The notes: generated from the sequence alone by a model not told the origin. Positions 6,426 through 13,990 are shown, counted from the first letter of the stretch. The stretch is 14,569 nucleotides of DNA from UBA1724 sp963632245 (GCA_963632245.1 CAVGTF010000051.1:1-14569); one strand, 5' to 3'. Program-made: numbers and translations.

Positions 6426-7376
6426 ATGATTGTCACCACGAAGGAACTCTTCAAGCAGGCCTACGGCAAGTACGCCATCGGCGCCTACAACATCAACAAT
6501 CTGGAGCAGTGCATGGGCCTCTTCCGCGGTAACATCGCGAGCCAGGCTCCCTTCATCATCCAGATCTCCAAGGGTGCGCGCAGCTACACCAACAAGCTGA
6601 TGCTCGAGGGCATCATCCGCGCCGCCGACCAGGTCTTCCCCGAGGCGATCTTCGCGGTGCATCTGGACCACGGCGACGAGGCCACCTGCATGGACTGCAT
6701 CGAGTCCGGCTTCTACAGCTCCGTCATGATCGACGCCTCCAGCAAGCCCTTCGAGGAGAATGTGGCCATCACCAAGCGCGTTGTCGACGCCGCCCACGCA
6801 AAGGGCCTGGTTGTCGAGGCCGAGCTGGGTCAGCTGGGTGGTGTTGAGGAGCACGTGAAGGTCTCCGAGAGCGACGCCAAGCTCACCGATCCCGATCAGG
6901 CCAAGGAGTTCGTCGAGCGCACTGGCGTGGACAGCCTGGCTTGCGCCATCGGCACCAGCCACGGCGCCTTCAAGTTCTCCGGCACCCAGGGACTCCACTT
7001 CGACGTCCTGGAGCAGATCCAGAAGCGCCTGCCCAACTTCCCCCTGGTCATGCACGGTTCCAGCTCCGTGCCCCAGGACGAGGTGCGCCGCATCAACATC
7101 GCCGGCGGTAAGCTGGCCGGTGCCAAGGGCGTCGATGCCGATCAGTTCCTGCCCGCCGCCAAGCTGGGCGTGACCAAGATCAACATCGATACCGATGGCC
7201 GTCTGGTGTGGTGCCGCGTCCACCGCGAGCACTTCATCCTCCACCCCGAGGACTTCGATCTGCGTCCCGCCGGCAAGGAGTTCATGGCCGCTTATGCCGA
7301 GTTCATCGCCGCTAAGAACGTGAAGCTGGGTTCCGCCGGACAGCTCGAGAAGGTCCGCGCCGCCCTGAAGGCATAA
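6426..7376 (+). CDS. fba: Class II fructose-bisphosphate aldolase
   Basis: A 316-residue zinc-dependent aldolase that splits fructose-1,6-bisphosphate into DHAP and glyceraldehyde-3-phosphate, in glycolysis and, reversed, in gluconeogenesis. Visible active-site elements are HLDHGD (79-84) with catalytic Asp81 and zinc ligand His82, EAELG at 131-135, zinc ligands His179 (GTSHG) and His210 (VMHGSS), and the phosphate-binding NIDTD at 253-257. The first residues (YGKYAIGAYNINN) are typical of the family. The ATG at 6426 has AAGGAA nine bases upstream, a good Shine-Dalgarno sequence. A 215-base gap separates it from the LysM gene, and two hairpins follow it, so it is probably its own transcription unit. 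Codon use is strongly biased to C- and G-ending codons, in keeping with high expression. A sister class II aldolase acting on tagatose-bisphosphate is a less likely alternative. Confidence 0.94.
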   Translation: MIVTTKELFKQAYGKYAIGAYNINNLEQCMGLFRGNIASQAPFIIQISKGARSYTNKLMLEGIIRAADQVFPEAIFAVHLDHGDEATCMDCIESGFYSSVMIDASSKPFEENVAITKRVVDAAHAKGLVVEAELGQLGGVEEHVKVSESDAKLTDPDQAKEFVERTGVDSLACAIGTSHGAFKFSGTQGLHFDVLEQIQKRLPNFPLVMHGSSSVPQDEVRRINIAGGKLAGAKGVDADQFLPAAKLGVTKINIDTDGRLVWCRVHREHFILHPEDFDLRPAGKEFMAAYAEFIAAKNVKLGSAGQLEKVRAALKA

Positions 7377-7389
7377 AAAGACGCGCCAG

Positions 7390-7417
7390 GCGGGAGAGGA
7401 GACCTCTCTTTTCCCGC
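7390..7417 (+). terminator. First hairpin after fba
   Basis: GCGGGAGAGGAG (7390-7401) pairs with CTCTCTTTTCCCGC-side bases (7406-7417), including two G-U pairs, with a 4-base loop. TTTCG follows. It sits 14 bases after the fba stop and probably is the first of two tandem terminators. Confidence 0.55.
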
Positions 7418-7430
7418 TTTCGCTGACCAT

Positions 7431-7476
7431 CCGCGCTTTTCCGGAGTTTCCCGGGAGGGCGCGGATTTCTTGTTTT
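7431..7476 (+). terminator. Rho-independent terminator after fba
   Basis: A 14-pair stem (7431-7444 with 7451-7464, including three G-U pairs) with loop AGTTTC is followed by ATTTCTTGTTTT. The GC-rich base and the T-rich tail make a good intrinsic terminator. It covers the longest possible start of the next open frame, which argues for a later start of that gene. Confidence 0.75.
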
Positions 7477-7562
7477 GGGGAGGACGCGTGAGTCTTCCTT
7501 GTAAGACGTGTATGGAAGTGGCTTCGCGCGCGTACGCGATAATGAATAGGAATATAGGATCT

Positions 7563-8198
7563 ATGGAAGAGAGCTTTTTCTCCGGCTGGATGCCCCAGGA
7601 GAATCCCTACCGCCTGGTGGCGCTGGATATCGGAAATACGCTGATTCAGCAATACCGCCCCGGGCTCTATCGCACGCTGGGACTCCCCGAGGATGGCGGC
7701 GGCGTGGATCTGGGAGTGGAGCCCTTCTGCCCCGCATTCCAGCAATTCCTGGAGGGACGCATCTCTCAGGAGGAATACCTAGAGGACTTCTGCCGACGCT
7801 TCCCCGGCCGCTGGACGAAAGAGCAGATCCGTTTGGCACACGAGGAATACCTCCGGCCTGCGTTGCCCGGAATGCCGGAGCTGATCCACAAGATGGCCGA
7901 TACCGGCTCACACTTTGTCTTCTTCACCGATATCAATACCATTCACTTTCCACGCTTTCGTCAACTGACGAAGGGCATCTTCGATTTCATCCAGGATGCG
8001 ATTCGCAGTGACGAGGTCCATGCATTGAAGCCCTCGCCGGCGATGTTCCGGGCTTTCGAGGAGCGTTACGGCAAGCCGGATCTTTATTTGGATGACCGCG
8101 CGGATTTGATCCAGGGCGCCCGCCAGTGGGGCTGGAATGCGGTGCAAGCGGGGGATGCGCGGCGATTGAAGACGGTGCTCTTCCCCGCGGATAAATAG
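7563..8198 (+). CDS. HAD-superfamily hydrolase (YihX-like)
   Basis: A 211-residue haloacid-dehalogenase-type phosphatase. Motif I is ALDIGNTL with nucleophile Asp22; the second acidic position is Gly, as in the DxGN variant seen in YihX-type members. Motif II is FFTDIN (Thr122), motif III is LKPSP (Lys156), and motif IV is YLDDRADLIQGARQWG (Asp177, Asp178). The helical cap lies between motifs I and II (about 35-115). These enzymes dephosphorylate small sugar phosphates or similar metabolites; the substrate cannot be read from the sequence. ATG 7563 is preferred: AGGAA lies about ten bases upstream and motif I falls close to the N-terminus. Longer forms run into the fba terminator. ATG 7512 or 7542 are possible. 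It is followed at once by a strong terminator. Confidence 0.82.
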   Translation: MEESFFSGWMPQENPYRLVALDIGNTLIQQYRPGLYRTLGLPEDGGGVDLGVEPFCPAFQQFLEGRISQEEYLEDFCRRFPGRWTKEQIRLAHEEYLRPALPGMPELIHKMADTGSHFVFFTDINTIHFPRFRQLTKGIFDFIQDAIRSDEVHALKPSPAMFRAFEERYGKPDLYLDDRADLIQGARQWGWNAVQAGDARRLKTVLFPADK

Positions 8199-8209
8199 CC
8201 TGTGAATCA

Positions 8210-8249
8210 GGGGCTCTCTTCCGATATGGTAGGAGGCCCCCTTTTTTTT
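8210..8249 (+). terminator. Intrinsic terminator between convergent genes
   Basis: GGGGC... pairs with ...GCCCC around a GATAT loop, with a couple of internal mismatches, and is followed by a run of eight Ts (8242-8249). It begins 12 bases after the HAD stop and ends exactly at the stop codon of the convergent transporter. It terminates the plus-strand transcript. Confidence 0.8.
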
Positions 8250-9176
8250 CTATTTCTCGCTCTTTGCCTTGTGAGCCATGAGTGCCATGCCGCTCATGAC
8301 GCAGACAAGTGCCGTCAGGAAGAGCCAGTTCAGCTTTTCGCCGGTGAGCAGGAGGCTGCTGACGATGGCGATGGAGGCGGAGAGGTATCCTAGGCTCCCT
8401 AGGCGTCCCGGAGAGACCCGCTGCAATGCGGCATACCAGCAAGCGATGGCGATTCCGCCGCCCACGGCGCCCAGATAGAGTGCATTGAGGAAGTATTCCG
8501 GAGTGAATTGCCACTGGATCTTTCCGCCATTGAGCGCCAATGTGATGGGGAGCATGAGGATGGTGGCGGTGGCGAAGAACATGAGGCTGCTCAGGACACC
8601 GCCATATTTTTCGGAGAAACGGTCGCCTAGCACAGTGAAGGTGGCCCAGCAACAGCCGCTGCTGAAGGCCAGGAGATCGCCGACCCACAGGGATGCATCC
8701 GCGCCCAGGAAGCGGTCCTGTCCTTCCGCCAAAAAGAAGAAGACCATTCCAGCCAGGCCCAGGAGGATGCCGACGAGCTTTCGTCCCGTCAGGATATCCC
8801 GTCCCAAGAGCCACGCCAAAATCAGCGTGGTGGCAGGCGAGGTATTCGCCATGAGGGAACTCCGCGCCGCCGTGGTGTATTTTGTGGACCAGAAGACCAG
8901 CAGTCCTTCGCCTAAAATTCCAATGAATGCCAAGAGCGCCATCTCCCGGAAGTCACTTTGGAGCATTTTCTTTGCGAGGACGCGGGTCTCGCGCTTCAAT
9001 AGAATCGGCGAGAGCGCCAGCGTCGCCAGCAAAAAGCGCAGGAGCGAATACGACAGCGGATCCACATCATCGCCCCCAGGACCTGCTAGAAGCCTGCTGA
9101 CAGGGTAGAAGGTCCCCCAAATACAGGTGGCCAAAAGACCCAAGAGCCAGCCGAGGAGGGAACGGGGGGAAGACAT
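8250..9176 (-). CDS. EamA/DMT-family transporter
   Basis: A 308-residue inner-membrane protein with ten predicted hydrophobic helices in two homologous halves (about 7-150 and 160-300), the layout of the drug/metabolite transporter superfamily with two EamA domains. Family-like features include TCIWGTFYPVSR in the first helix, LLRFLLATLAL, STKYTTAARSSL at the end of the first half, and WATFTVLGDR opening the second half. Such proteins export or exchange small metabolites, amino acids or sugars; the substrate cannot be assigned. The ATG at 9176 is preceded on its strand by a long pyrimidine-only leader (9177-9212) with no Shine-Dalgarno sequence. No gene is close upstream, so it is probably a single-gene unit facing away from the repeat region. 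Confidence 0.87.
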   Translation of the reverse strand: MSSPRSLLGWLLGLLATCIWGTFYPVSRLLAGPGGDDVDPLSYSLLRFLLATLALSPILLKRETRVLAKKMLQSDFREMALLAFIGILGEGLLVFWSTKYTTAARSSLMANTSPATTLILAWLLGRDILTGRKLVGILLGLAGMVFFFLAEGQDRFLGADASLWVGDLLAFSSGCCWATFTVLGDRFSEKYGGVLSSLMFFATATILMLPITLALNGGKIQWQFTPEYFLNALYLGAVGGGIAIACWYAALQRVSPGRLGSLGYLSASIAIVSSLLLTGEKLNWLFLTALVCVMSGMALMAHKAKSEK

Positions 9177-9240
9177 GGGAAAAGGAGGAGGGAGGAAGGA
9201 GAAAGGAGGAAGTTAGGCCAGGGTTTCGTGCCGAAACCCA

Positions 9241-9288
9241 TCGCCGGGAAAAACCGGCGATTCCGCCAAGCGCGCCCAATTGGCGCGC
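9241..9288. repeat. Two adjacent perfect hairpins
   Basis: TCGCCGG (9241-9247) pairs with CCGGCGA (9254-9260) around GAAAAA. GCGCGCC (9270-9276) pairs with GGCGCGC (9282-9288) around CAATT. They lie in the repeat-rich intergenic region upstream of the transporter and have no T-tails. They may be further modules of the intergenic repeat family or REP-like hairpins. Confidence 0.6.
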
Positions 9289-9308
9289 TAGTATCGCCAG
9301 TAGGCGGA

Positions 9309-9390
9309 CCGCCGATAGGCGGAAGAAATTAGGCGGTGGTTCGGGGGCGGCAGCCCGACCTCCTTTGGAGATCTTCCTGCGAAGCTTACG
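9309..9390 (-). repeat. Intergenic repeat, module 1 (copy 2)
   Basis: The reverse complement matches 225-308: CTTCGCAGGAAGA, CCAAAGGAGGTCGGG, then CGCCTAATTTCTTCCGCCTA and CGGCGG are shared in order. It is inverted relative to copy 1 and sits next to module 2, but on the other side of it, so the local order is rearranged between the two loci. Confidence 0.75.
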
Positions 9391-9436
9391 CTAGGAAGGT
9401 ACGCGTAGTTGGAAGGCACGCGCCGCGGAGCGGCCA

Positions 9437-9469
9437 GAAGGCCGGTACTGTACCGCCGGTAGGCGGAAG
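9437..9469 (+). repeat. Intergenic repeat, module 2 (copy 2)
   Basis: GAAGGCC, the palindrome GGTACTGTACC, CCGCC and GCGGAAG occur in the same order as at 88-128, with deletions. Its right part CCGCCGGTAGGCGGAA (9453-9468) is also the exact reverse complement of the end of module 1 at 293-308, so the modules share edges. Confidence 0.6.
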
Positions 9470-9480
9470 AAACTAGGGGC

Positions 9481-9505
9481 GCGGGCGGGCTTTCCGCCCG
9501 CCCGC
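9481..9505. repeat. GC-rich perfect hairpin
   Basis: GCGGGCGGGC (9481-9490) pairs perfectly with GCCCGCCCGC (9496-9505) around TTTCC. It lies just beyond the hydA terminator. It has no T-tail. It could be a back-up terminator or another element of the intergenic repeat cluster. Confidence 0.6.
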
Positions 9506-9510
9506 CACGC

Positions 9511-9551
9511 AAAAGAAACGCCCCGCGGCGATTTAAGCCGTGGGGCGTTTC
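9511..9551 (-). terminator. Terminator of the hydCBA operon
   Basis: Bases 9551-9537 pair with 9529-9515 to form a 15-pair stem (one G-U) with a 7-base loop. On the minus strand it is followed directly by TTTT (9514-9511). It starts about 30 bases after the hydA stop. This is a textbook intrinsic terminator closing the hydrogenase operon. Confidence 0.85.
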
Positions 9552-9581
9552 GCGTTTCACCTATTGTAGGCTATGTGGTCT

Positions 9582-11336
9582 CTACTTCTGGTGATACTGG
9601 GTATGGAGGAGGTGGTGTGCCTTCTCGGAGCCGGGCTCGCCCAAGTATTCCTTGTAGAGGGTCTGGATGTCGGGGTTCTCGTGAGACATGCGCAGGGGCT
9701 TGTTGGCGTCTTCGGCGTAGAGTCCCGCCATGCGCTTCTCGAGGAGGGAGCGGTCGCCGTGGAGGTAGGGCTGTCCGCCGCCGTTGATGCAGCCGCCGGG
9801 GCAGGCCATGATTTCGATGGCCTGGAAGCGGTTGGGCTCCTTGCGGACCATCTCCAGGACCTTTCGGGCATTGCCCAGGCCGGAGCAGACCGCGGCATTC
9901 ACCTTCACGCCGGGAGTGATCTCCACAGTGGCTTCCTTGATACCGTCCAGACCACGGACCGCGCGGAAGTTCACCGCATCACCCTTCAGGTCCTCGCCAG
10001 TCAGCATGTTGTGAACCGTGCGCAACGCGGCTTCCAGCACGCCGCCAGTGACGCCGAAGATATCGGCGGCGCCGGTGGACTGTCCCAGGGGGCTGTCGAA
10101 CTTCTCGTCGTTCATGTTGGCCAGGTTGACGCCTGCCTCACGGAACATGCGGCAGAGCTCGCGGGTGGTCAGCACGTAGTCCACGTCGCGGACGCCGTTG
10201 GGGGCGAACTCGGGGCGTGCGGCCTCGTACTTCTTGGCCTGGCAGGGCATGATGGAGACCACGATGAGGTCCTTGGGGGCGATTCCCATCTTCTCGGCGT
10301 AGTAGCTCTTGGCGACGGCGCCGAACATCTGCTGCGGGGACTTGCAGGAGGAGGGGATATGGAGCAGGTCGGGGAAGTTGTGCTCGATGAAGTTAATCCA
10401 TCCGGGGCAGCAGCTCGTGAGGATCGGCAGGTTCTTGCCGGCCTTGACGCGCTCCACCAGCTCGTGTGCCTCTTCCATGATGGTGAGGTCGGCGCTGAAG
10501 TCGGTGTCGAAGATCTTGTCGAAACCCAGGGCACGCAGGCCCGCCACCAGCTTTCCGGTCACAGGCACGCCGGGCTCGAAGCCGAACTCCTGACCCACGG
10601 CCACGCGGACTGCGGGGGCGGTCTGCACAACCACGGTCTTGGTGGGGTCGTTGATGGCCTTCCAGACCTTCTTCACGTAGCTGACACCGGTGATGGCGCC
10701 CACGGGGCACACATTCACGCACTGTCCGCAGAAGGTGCAGGAGGTATCCGCCAGCGGGATCATGGACGCGGTGCCGACCTTTGCACCGAAGCCGCGGCCA
10801 TAGCCGGTGAGGGTGCCCACGGTCTGGACCTTGTTGCAGACGGTCTCGCAACGGCGGCACATGACGCACTTGGAGAGATCGCGCATGATGGCCTCGCTGG
10901 AGTCATCCACATCGAAGTGGTTGACGGCGCCCTTGAACTCGATGTCGCGGATGCCGAACTCGGAGGCCAGCTTCTGCAGTTCGCAGTCCTGGTTCTTGGC
11001 GCAGGTCAGGCAGTCCTGGGGATGGTCGGAGAGCATGAGCTCCAGGACGGTGCGGCGGGCATTGAGGGCGCGCTGGGAGTTGGTCCACACCTCGACACGG
11101 TCATTGGTGATGGGGGTGGCGCAGGCGGGAACCAGGATGGGGCGGGGACGGATTCCGGTGGCCTCAACCAGGCAGATACGGCAGCTGGCGGGCTTGTTGG
11201 GCACGCCGCAACCCACGTCCTTGCAGTAGCACAGGGTGGGGATGTTGATGTTCAGCTTCTGGGCGGCTTCCAGGATCGTGGAGCCGGAAGGGACCGTGAC
11301 TTTAGTCCCGTTAATGGTAACAGTGACGTCGCTCAT
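9582..11336 (-). CDS. hydA: [FeFe] hydrogenase catalytic subunit HydA
   Basis: A 584-residue cytoplasmic subunit that reduces protons or oxidises H2. From the N-terminus: a plant-type [2Fe-2S] domain (C36, C52, C55, C72; C38 and C43 are additional cysteines in a longer loop), the His-ligated [4Fe-4S] motif (H105, C109, C112, C118), two ferredoxin [4Fe-4S] clusters (C157/160/163/167 and C200/203/206/210), then the H-cluster. Its three signatures are intact: TSCCPGW (C309 proton relay, C310 ligand), MPCQAKKYE (C365) and EIMACPGGCINGGGQP (C512, C516). A C-terminal small-subunit domain ends in HHLLHTQYH. With NuoE- and NuoF-like partners directly upstream this fits the trimeric group A3-like type, in which NADH and reduced ferredoxin jointly feed H2 formation. 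GGAGGG lies eight bases before the ATG. HydE, HydF and HydG, needed for maturation, are not in the window. Confidence 0.96.
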   Translation of the reverse strand: MSDVTVTINGTKVTVPSGSTILEAAQKLNINIPTLCYCKDVGCGVPNKPASCRICLVEATGIRPRPILVPACATPITNDRVEVWTNSQRALNARRTVLELMLSDHPQDCLTCAKNQDCELQKLASEFGIRDIEFKGAVNHFDVDDSSEAIMRDLSKCVMCRRCETVCNKVQTVGTLTGYGRGFGAKVGTASMIPLADTSCTFCGQCVNVCPVGAITGVSYVKKVWKAINDPTKTVVVQTAPAVRVAVGQEFGFEPGVPVTGKLVAGLRALGFDKIFDTDFSADLTIMEEAHELVERVKAGKNLPILTSCCPGWINFIEHNFPDLLHIPSSCKSPQQMFGAVAKSYYAEKMGIAPKDLIVVSIMPCQAKKYEAARPEFAPNGVRDVDYVLTTRELCRMFREAGVNLANMNDEKFDSPLGQSTGAADIFGVTGGVLEAALRTVHNMLTGEDLKGDAVNFRAVRGLDGIKEATVEITPGVKVNAAVCSGLGNARKVLEMVRKEPNRFQAIEIMACPGGCINGGGQPYLHGDRSLLEKRMAGLYAEDANKPLRMSHENPDIQTLYKEYLGEPGSEKAHHLLHTQYHQK

Positions 11337-11351
11337 TGGGTGTTCCCTCCC

Positions 11352-13283
11352 TTACTCCTTGACGATGGCTTTCTTGGGGCATCCGTCGATGCACGCTCCG
11401 CACTTGATGCACTTCGCGGGATCGATGTAGTGCTGCTGCTTGAGTTCGCCGGTGATGGCGCCCACGGGGCAGTTGCGCTTGCACTTGGTGCATCCGATGC
11501 AGCCGTCAGTGATTCTCAGGGTGTAGAGCTTCTGGCAGGTGCCGGCGGGGCACTTCTTGTCACGCACGTGAGCCAGATACTCGTCCTTGAAGTACCGGAG
11601 AGTGCTGAGGATGGGGTTGGGGGCGGTCTGTCCCAGTCCGCACAGTGCGGTGTCGCGGATGGTGTTTGCCAGCTTCTCCAGCTCGACCAGGTCGTCCTCG
11701 GTGCCATTGCCGTCGCAGATCTTCTCGAGCATCTCGAGCATGCGGCGGGTGCCGATGCGGCAGGGAGTGCACTTTCCGCAGGACTCGTCCTTGGTGAAGC
11801 CCAGGTAGAACTTCGCCATTGCGGGCATGCAGTCGCGGTCGGAGAGCACGATCATTCCGCCGGAGCCCATCATGGAGCCGATCTTGGCCAGATTGCCGTA
11901 GTCGATGGGGGTATCCAGGTTCTCCTTGGTGATGCAGCCGCCGGAAGGACCGCCGGTCTGCACGGCTTTGAATTCGCGGCCGCCGGAGATTCCGCCGCCC
12001 ACGTCGTAGATGATCTCGCGCAGGGTGGTGCCCATGGGGACTTCCACCAGGCCCACGTTGTTGATCTGGCCGGCCAGGGCGAAGACCTTGGTGCCGGAGT
12101 TGCCGGAGACCGTCTTCTTCCAGTTGCCATTCTCGTCGGTCTCAATCTGCCAGTTGCCGATCTTGGAGTACCAGGCGGCGCCCTTGAGCAGGATCACGGG
12201 GATGGAGGCGTAGGTCTCCACGTTGTTGACGTTGGTGGAGCAACCCCAGTAGCCGCCGCCGATGTTGGCGGGGAATGGCGGCTTGGTGGTGGGCTCGCCG
12301 CGCATGCCTTCCATGGAGTGGATCAGCGCGGTCTCTTCGCCGCAGACGAAGGCGCCTGCGCCCAGCTTGATCTCGATGTCGAAGTCGAAGCCGGCTCCCA
12401 GGATGTTCTTGCCCAGCAGGCCCAGCTCGCGGGCCTCGTCAATGGCGGTCTGGAGGCGGTGGACCGCCAGGGGGTACTCGGCACGGATATAGACCAGACC
12501 GTGCTTGGCGCCGATGGCGTATCCGCCGATGGCCATGGCCTCGACGATGGAATTGGGGTCGCCTTCCATGATGGAACGGTCCATGAACGCGCCGGGGTCG
12601 CCCTCGTCAGCATTGCAGACGATGTACTTCTCGTCGGCCTGGGTGCCAGCGGCGATCTTCCACTTCAGACCAGTGGGGAAGCCCGCGCCGCCGCGGCCGC
12701 AGATGCCGGAGTTCAGGACCTCCTGGATGACCTGGTTGCGGTCCATGTCCAGAAGGCACTTCGCCAATGCCTGGTAGCCCTGGCTGGCGATGTATTCGGT
12801 GATGTCCTCGGGGTTGATCAGTCCGCAGTTGCGCAGGGAGATGCGCTGCTGCTTGGCATAGAAGGACATCTTCGCGTAGTCGTGGACGCGCTCCTTGAGC
12901 ATGGGCTCGATGAAGAGGAGTCGCTCGACCAGCTCGTGTCCGACCACGTGCTTCTCGACGATCTCCTTGGCGTCCTCGGGAGTGACCTGGACGTAGAAGA
13001 CGTTGTCGGGCATGACCTTGACGATGGGGCCCTGGGCGCAGAAGCCGAAGCATCCGGTCTGGACGACCTTCACGTCGTCGGAGAGGCCGGCGCGCTCGAT
13101 CTCGTCGCGCAGGTTCTGCATGAGCTCCTGGGAGTTGGAGGCGTGGCAGCCGGTACCGCCGCAGCACAGCAGCTCCTTCTTGCGGGAGTGGATGTCGTGT
13201 TCGCTGGTGCAGCGCAGGGCCAGCTTGCCCTTGCATGCATCGTACAGCTTAAGGAGTTCTTCGCGATTGGTAATCTTTTCCAT
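11352..13283 (-). CDS. hydB: NuoF-like NAD(H)/FMN subunit HydB
   Basis: A 643-residue flavin and iron-sulfur subunit that exchanges electrons with NAD(H). Order of domains: an N-terminal thioredoxin-like [2Fe-2S] domain (C41, C46, C78, C82), the FMN/NADH-binding Nqo1 core (GRGGAGFPTGLKW at 196-208, NADEGDPGAFMDR at 224-236), an SLBB region at about 395-450, the [4Fe-4S] domain (ESCGKCTPCR with C502, C505, C508, then C548), and a C-terminal pair of ferredoxin clusters (C595/598/601/605 and C625/628/631/635). A conserved-looking CPAGTC (578-583) precedes the ferredoxin part. The extra N- and C-terminal domains separate it from respiratory NuoF and match the soluble hydrogenase type. Its AGGA lies ten bases before the ATG and overlaps the hydC stop. 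The gap to hydA is 15 bases, so the three genes form a tight operon. Confidence 0.96.
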   Translation of the reverse strand: MEKITNREELLKLYDACKGKLALRCTSEHDIHSRKKELLCCGGTGCHASNSQELMQNLRDEIERAGLSDDVKVVQTGCFGFCAQGPIVKVMPDNVFYVQVTPEDAKEIVEKHVVGHELVERLLFIEPMLKERVHDYAKMSFYAKQQRISLRNCGLINPEDITEYIASQGYQALAKCLLDMDRNQVIQEVLNSGICGRGGAGFPTGLKWKIAAGTQADEKYIVCNADEGDPGAFMDRSIMEGDPNSIVEAMAIGGYAIGAKHGLVYIRAEYPLAVHRLQTAIDEARELGLLGKNILGAGFDFDIEIKLGAGAFVCGEETALIHSMEGMRGEPTTKPPFPANIGGGYWGCSTNVNNVETYASIPVILLKGAAWYSKIGNWQIETDENGNWKKTVSGNSGTKVFALAGQINNVGLVEVPMGTTLREIIYDVGGGISGGREFKAVQTGGPSGGCITKENLDTPIDYGNLAKIGSMMGSGGMIVLSDRDCMPAMAKFYLGFTKDESCGKCTPCRIGTRRMLEMLEKICDGNGTEDDLVELEKLANTIRDTALCGLGQTAPNPILSTLRYFKDEYLAHVRDKKCPAGTCQKLYTLRITDGCIGCTKCKRNCPVGAITGELKQQHYIDPAKCIKCGACIDGCPKKAIVKE

Positions 13284-13295
13284 AGTCGTTGCGTC

Positions 13296-13811
13296 CTAGC
13301 CCTTTGCCTTGTACTCGTTGATGATGGCAACGGCCTTCGCGGGGGTCACTTTTCCGTAGACCTTGCCGTTGATGACCATGACCGGCGCCAGACCGCAGGC
13401 GCCCACGCAGCGCAGTGCGCTGATGGAGAAGAGACCGTCCGCGGTGGGGACGGTGTCGGCCTTGACACCCAGGACGCGCTCGATTTCCTGGAGGACGCGC
13501 TCGGAGCCCTTGACATAGCAGGCGGTGCCGAGGCACACGTCGATGCGATACTTTCCTTTGGGCTCGGTGGTGAAGTAGTTGTAGAAGCTGACGACGCCGG
13601 AGACCTGTGCTTCGGTGAGGAAGAGCTTCTGCGCCACGTGTTTCTGGACTTCGCGGGGCAGGTATCCGAAGATATCCTGGGCGCGGTGCAGGACCTGGAT
13701 CAGGCGGCCGCGGCGGCGTTCGTCGTCAGCCACAATGCCCAGTCCGTCAATAAAGGCGTCCAGCTCGGCGAATTTCGCCTTGGCGCCCTCAGAGAGATTG
13801 CTGCAGCACAT
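13296..13811 (-). CDS. hydC: NuoE-like [2Fe-2S] subunit HydC
   Basis: A 171-residue thioredoxin-fold subunit of the hydrogenase complex. An N-terminal helical region (about 8-65, with HRAQDIFGYLP) is followed by the [2Fe-2S] domain, with ligands C93 and C98 (CLGTAC) and C135 and C139 (CVGAC). The order and spacing are those of the NuoE/HydC family. Together with HydB it forms the NAD(H)-handling half. It is the first gene of hydC-hydB-hydA, with 12 bases to hydB. The only plausible start is the ATG at 13811. It lacks a well-placed Shine-Dalgarno sequence (an AAGG lies about 13 bases up). A TATATT box at 13922-13917 would give a leader of about 100 bases. Confidence 0.95.
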   Translation of the reverse strand: MCCSNLSEGAKAKFAELDAFIDGLGIVADDERRRGRLIQVLHRAQDIFGYLPREVQKHVAQKLFLTEAQVSGVVSFYNYFTTEPKGKYRIDVCLGTACYVKGSERVLQEIERVLGVKADTVPTADGLFSISALRCVGACGLAPVMVINGKVYGKVTPAKAVAIINEYKAKG

Positions 13812-13916
13812 AGGGTGTGTTTTGCCTTTTTGTGTGTGTTGGTTTGGGGGATCCCGGCGCGTCCGCGCGTGTGTTCTTTGGGCGGTCGGGGGGTTCTGGG
13901 GGAAAAAACGAGGTGT

Positions 13917-13922
13917 AATATA
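13917..13922 (-). promoter_or_regulatory. Possible -10 box for hydCBA
   Basis: TATATT on the minus strand stands out in a GC-rich context, about 95 bases before the hydC start and after the hairpin that closes the upstream gene. No TTGACA-like sequence is seen 16-18 bases further up, so only a -10 element is suggested. Activator-dependent or alternative-sigma control is possible but not shown. Confidence 0.25.
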
Positions 13923-13956
13923 CCGCGGTCCCGTAGTCTCGTGCGGGATTCTAGGT

Positions 13957-13990
13957 AGAACGGCGCGGGATTCCCGCGTTTTTCCGTTCT
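13957..13990 (-). terminator. Hairpin directly after the phosphodiesterase gene
   Basis: AGAACGG and CCGTTCT form the outer stem and CGCGGG/CCCGCG the inner stem, with five unpaired As on one side. It abuts the TAA stop. It has no T-run after it on the minus strand, so it is a weak terminator candidate or an mRNA 3'-end stabiliser. Confidence 0.4.

Noticed and set aside
7470..7562. A longer N-terminus for the HAD hydrolase, starting at 7470
   Set aside because: The start would lie inside the T-tail of the fba terminator and adds residues with no similarity to the family. A later ATG with an upstream AGGAA is preferred.
9573..13958. An open frame of about 1460 codons on the plus strand, opposite the hydrogenase operon
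   Set aside because: It lies entirely antisense to hydA, hydB and hydC, whose cluster motifs are unmistakable. Its translation is a low-complexity string rich in Gly, Ala, Val, Leu, Asp and His with no domain. GC-rich codon bias on the opposite strand removes stop codons and explains its length.
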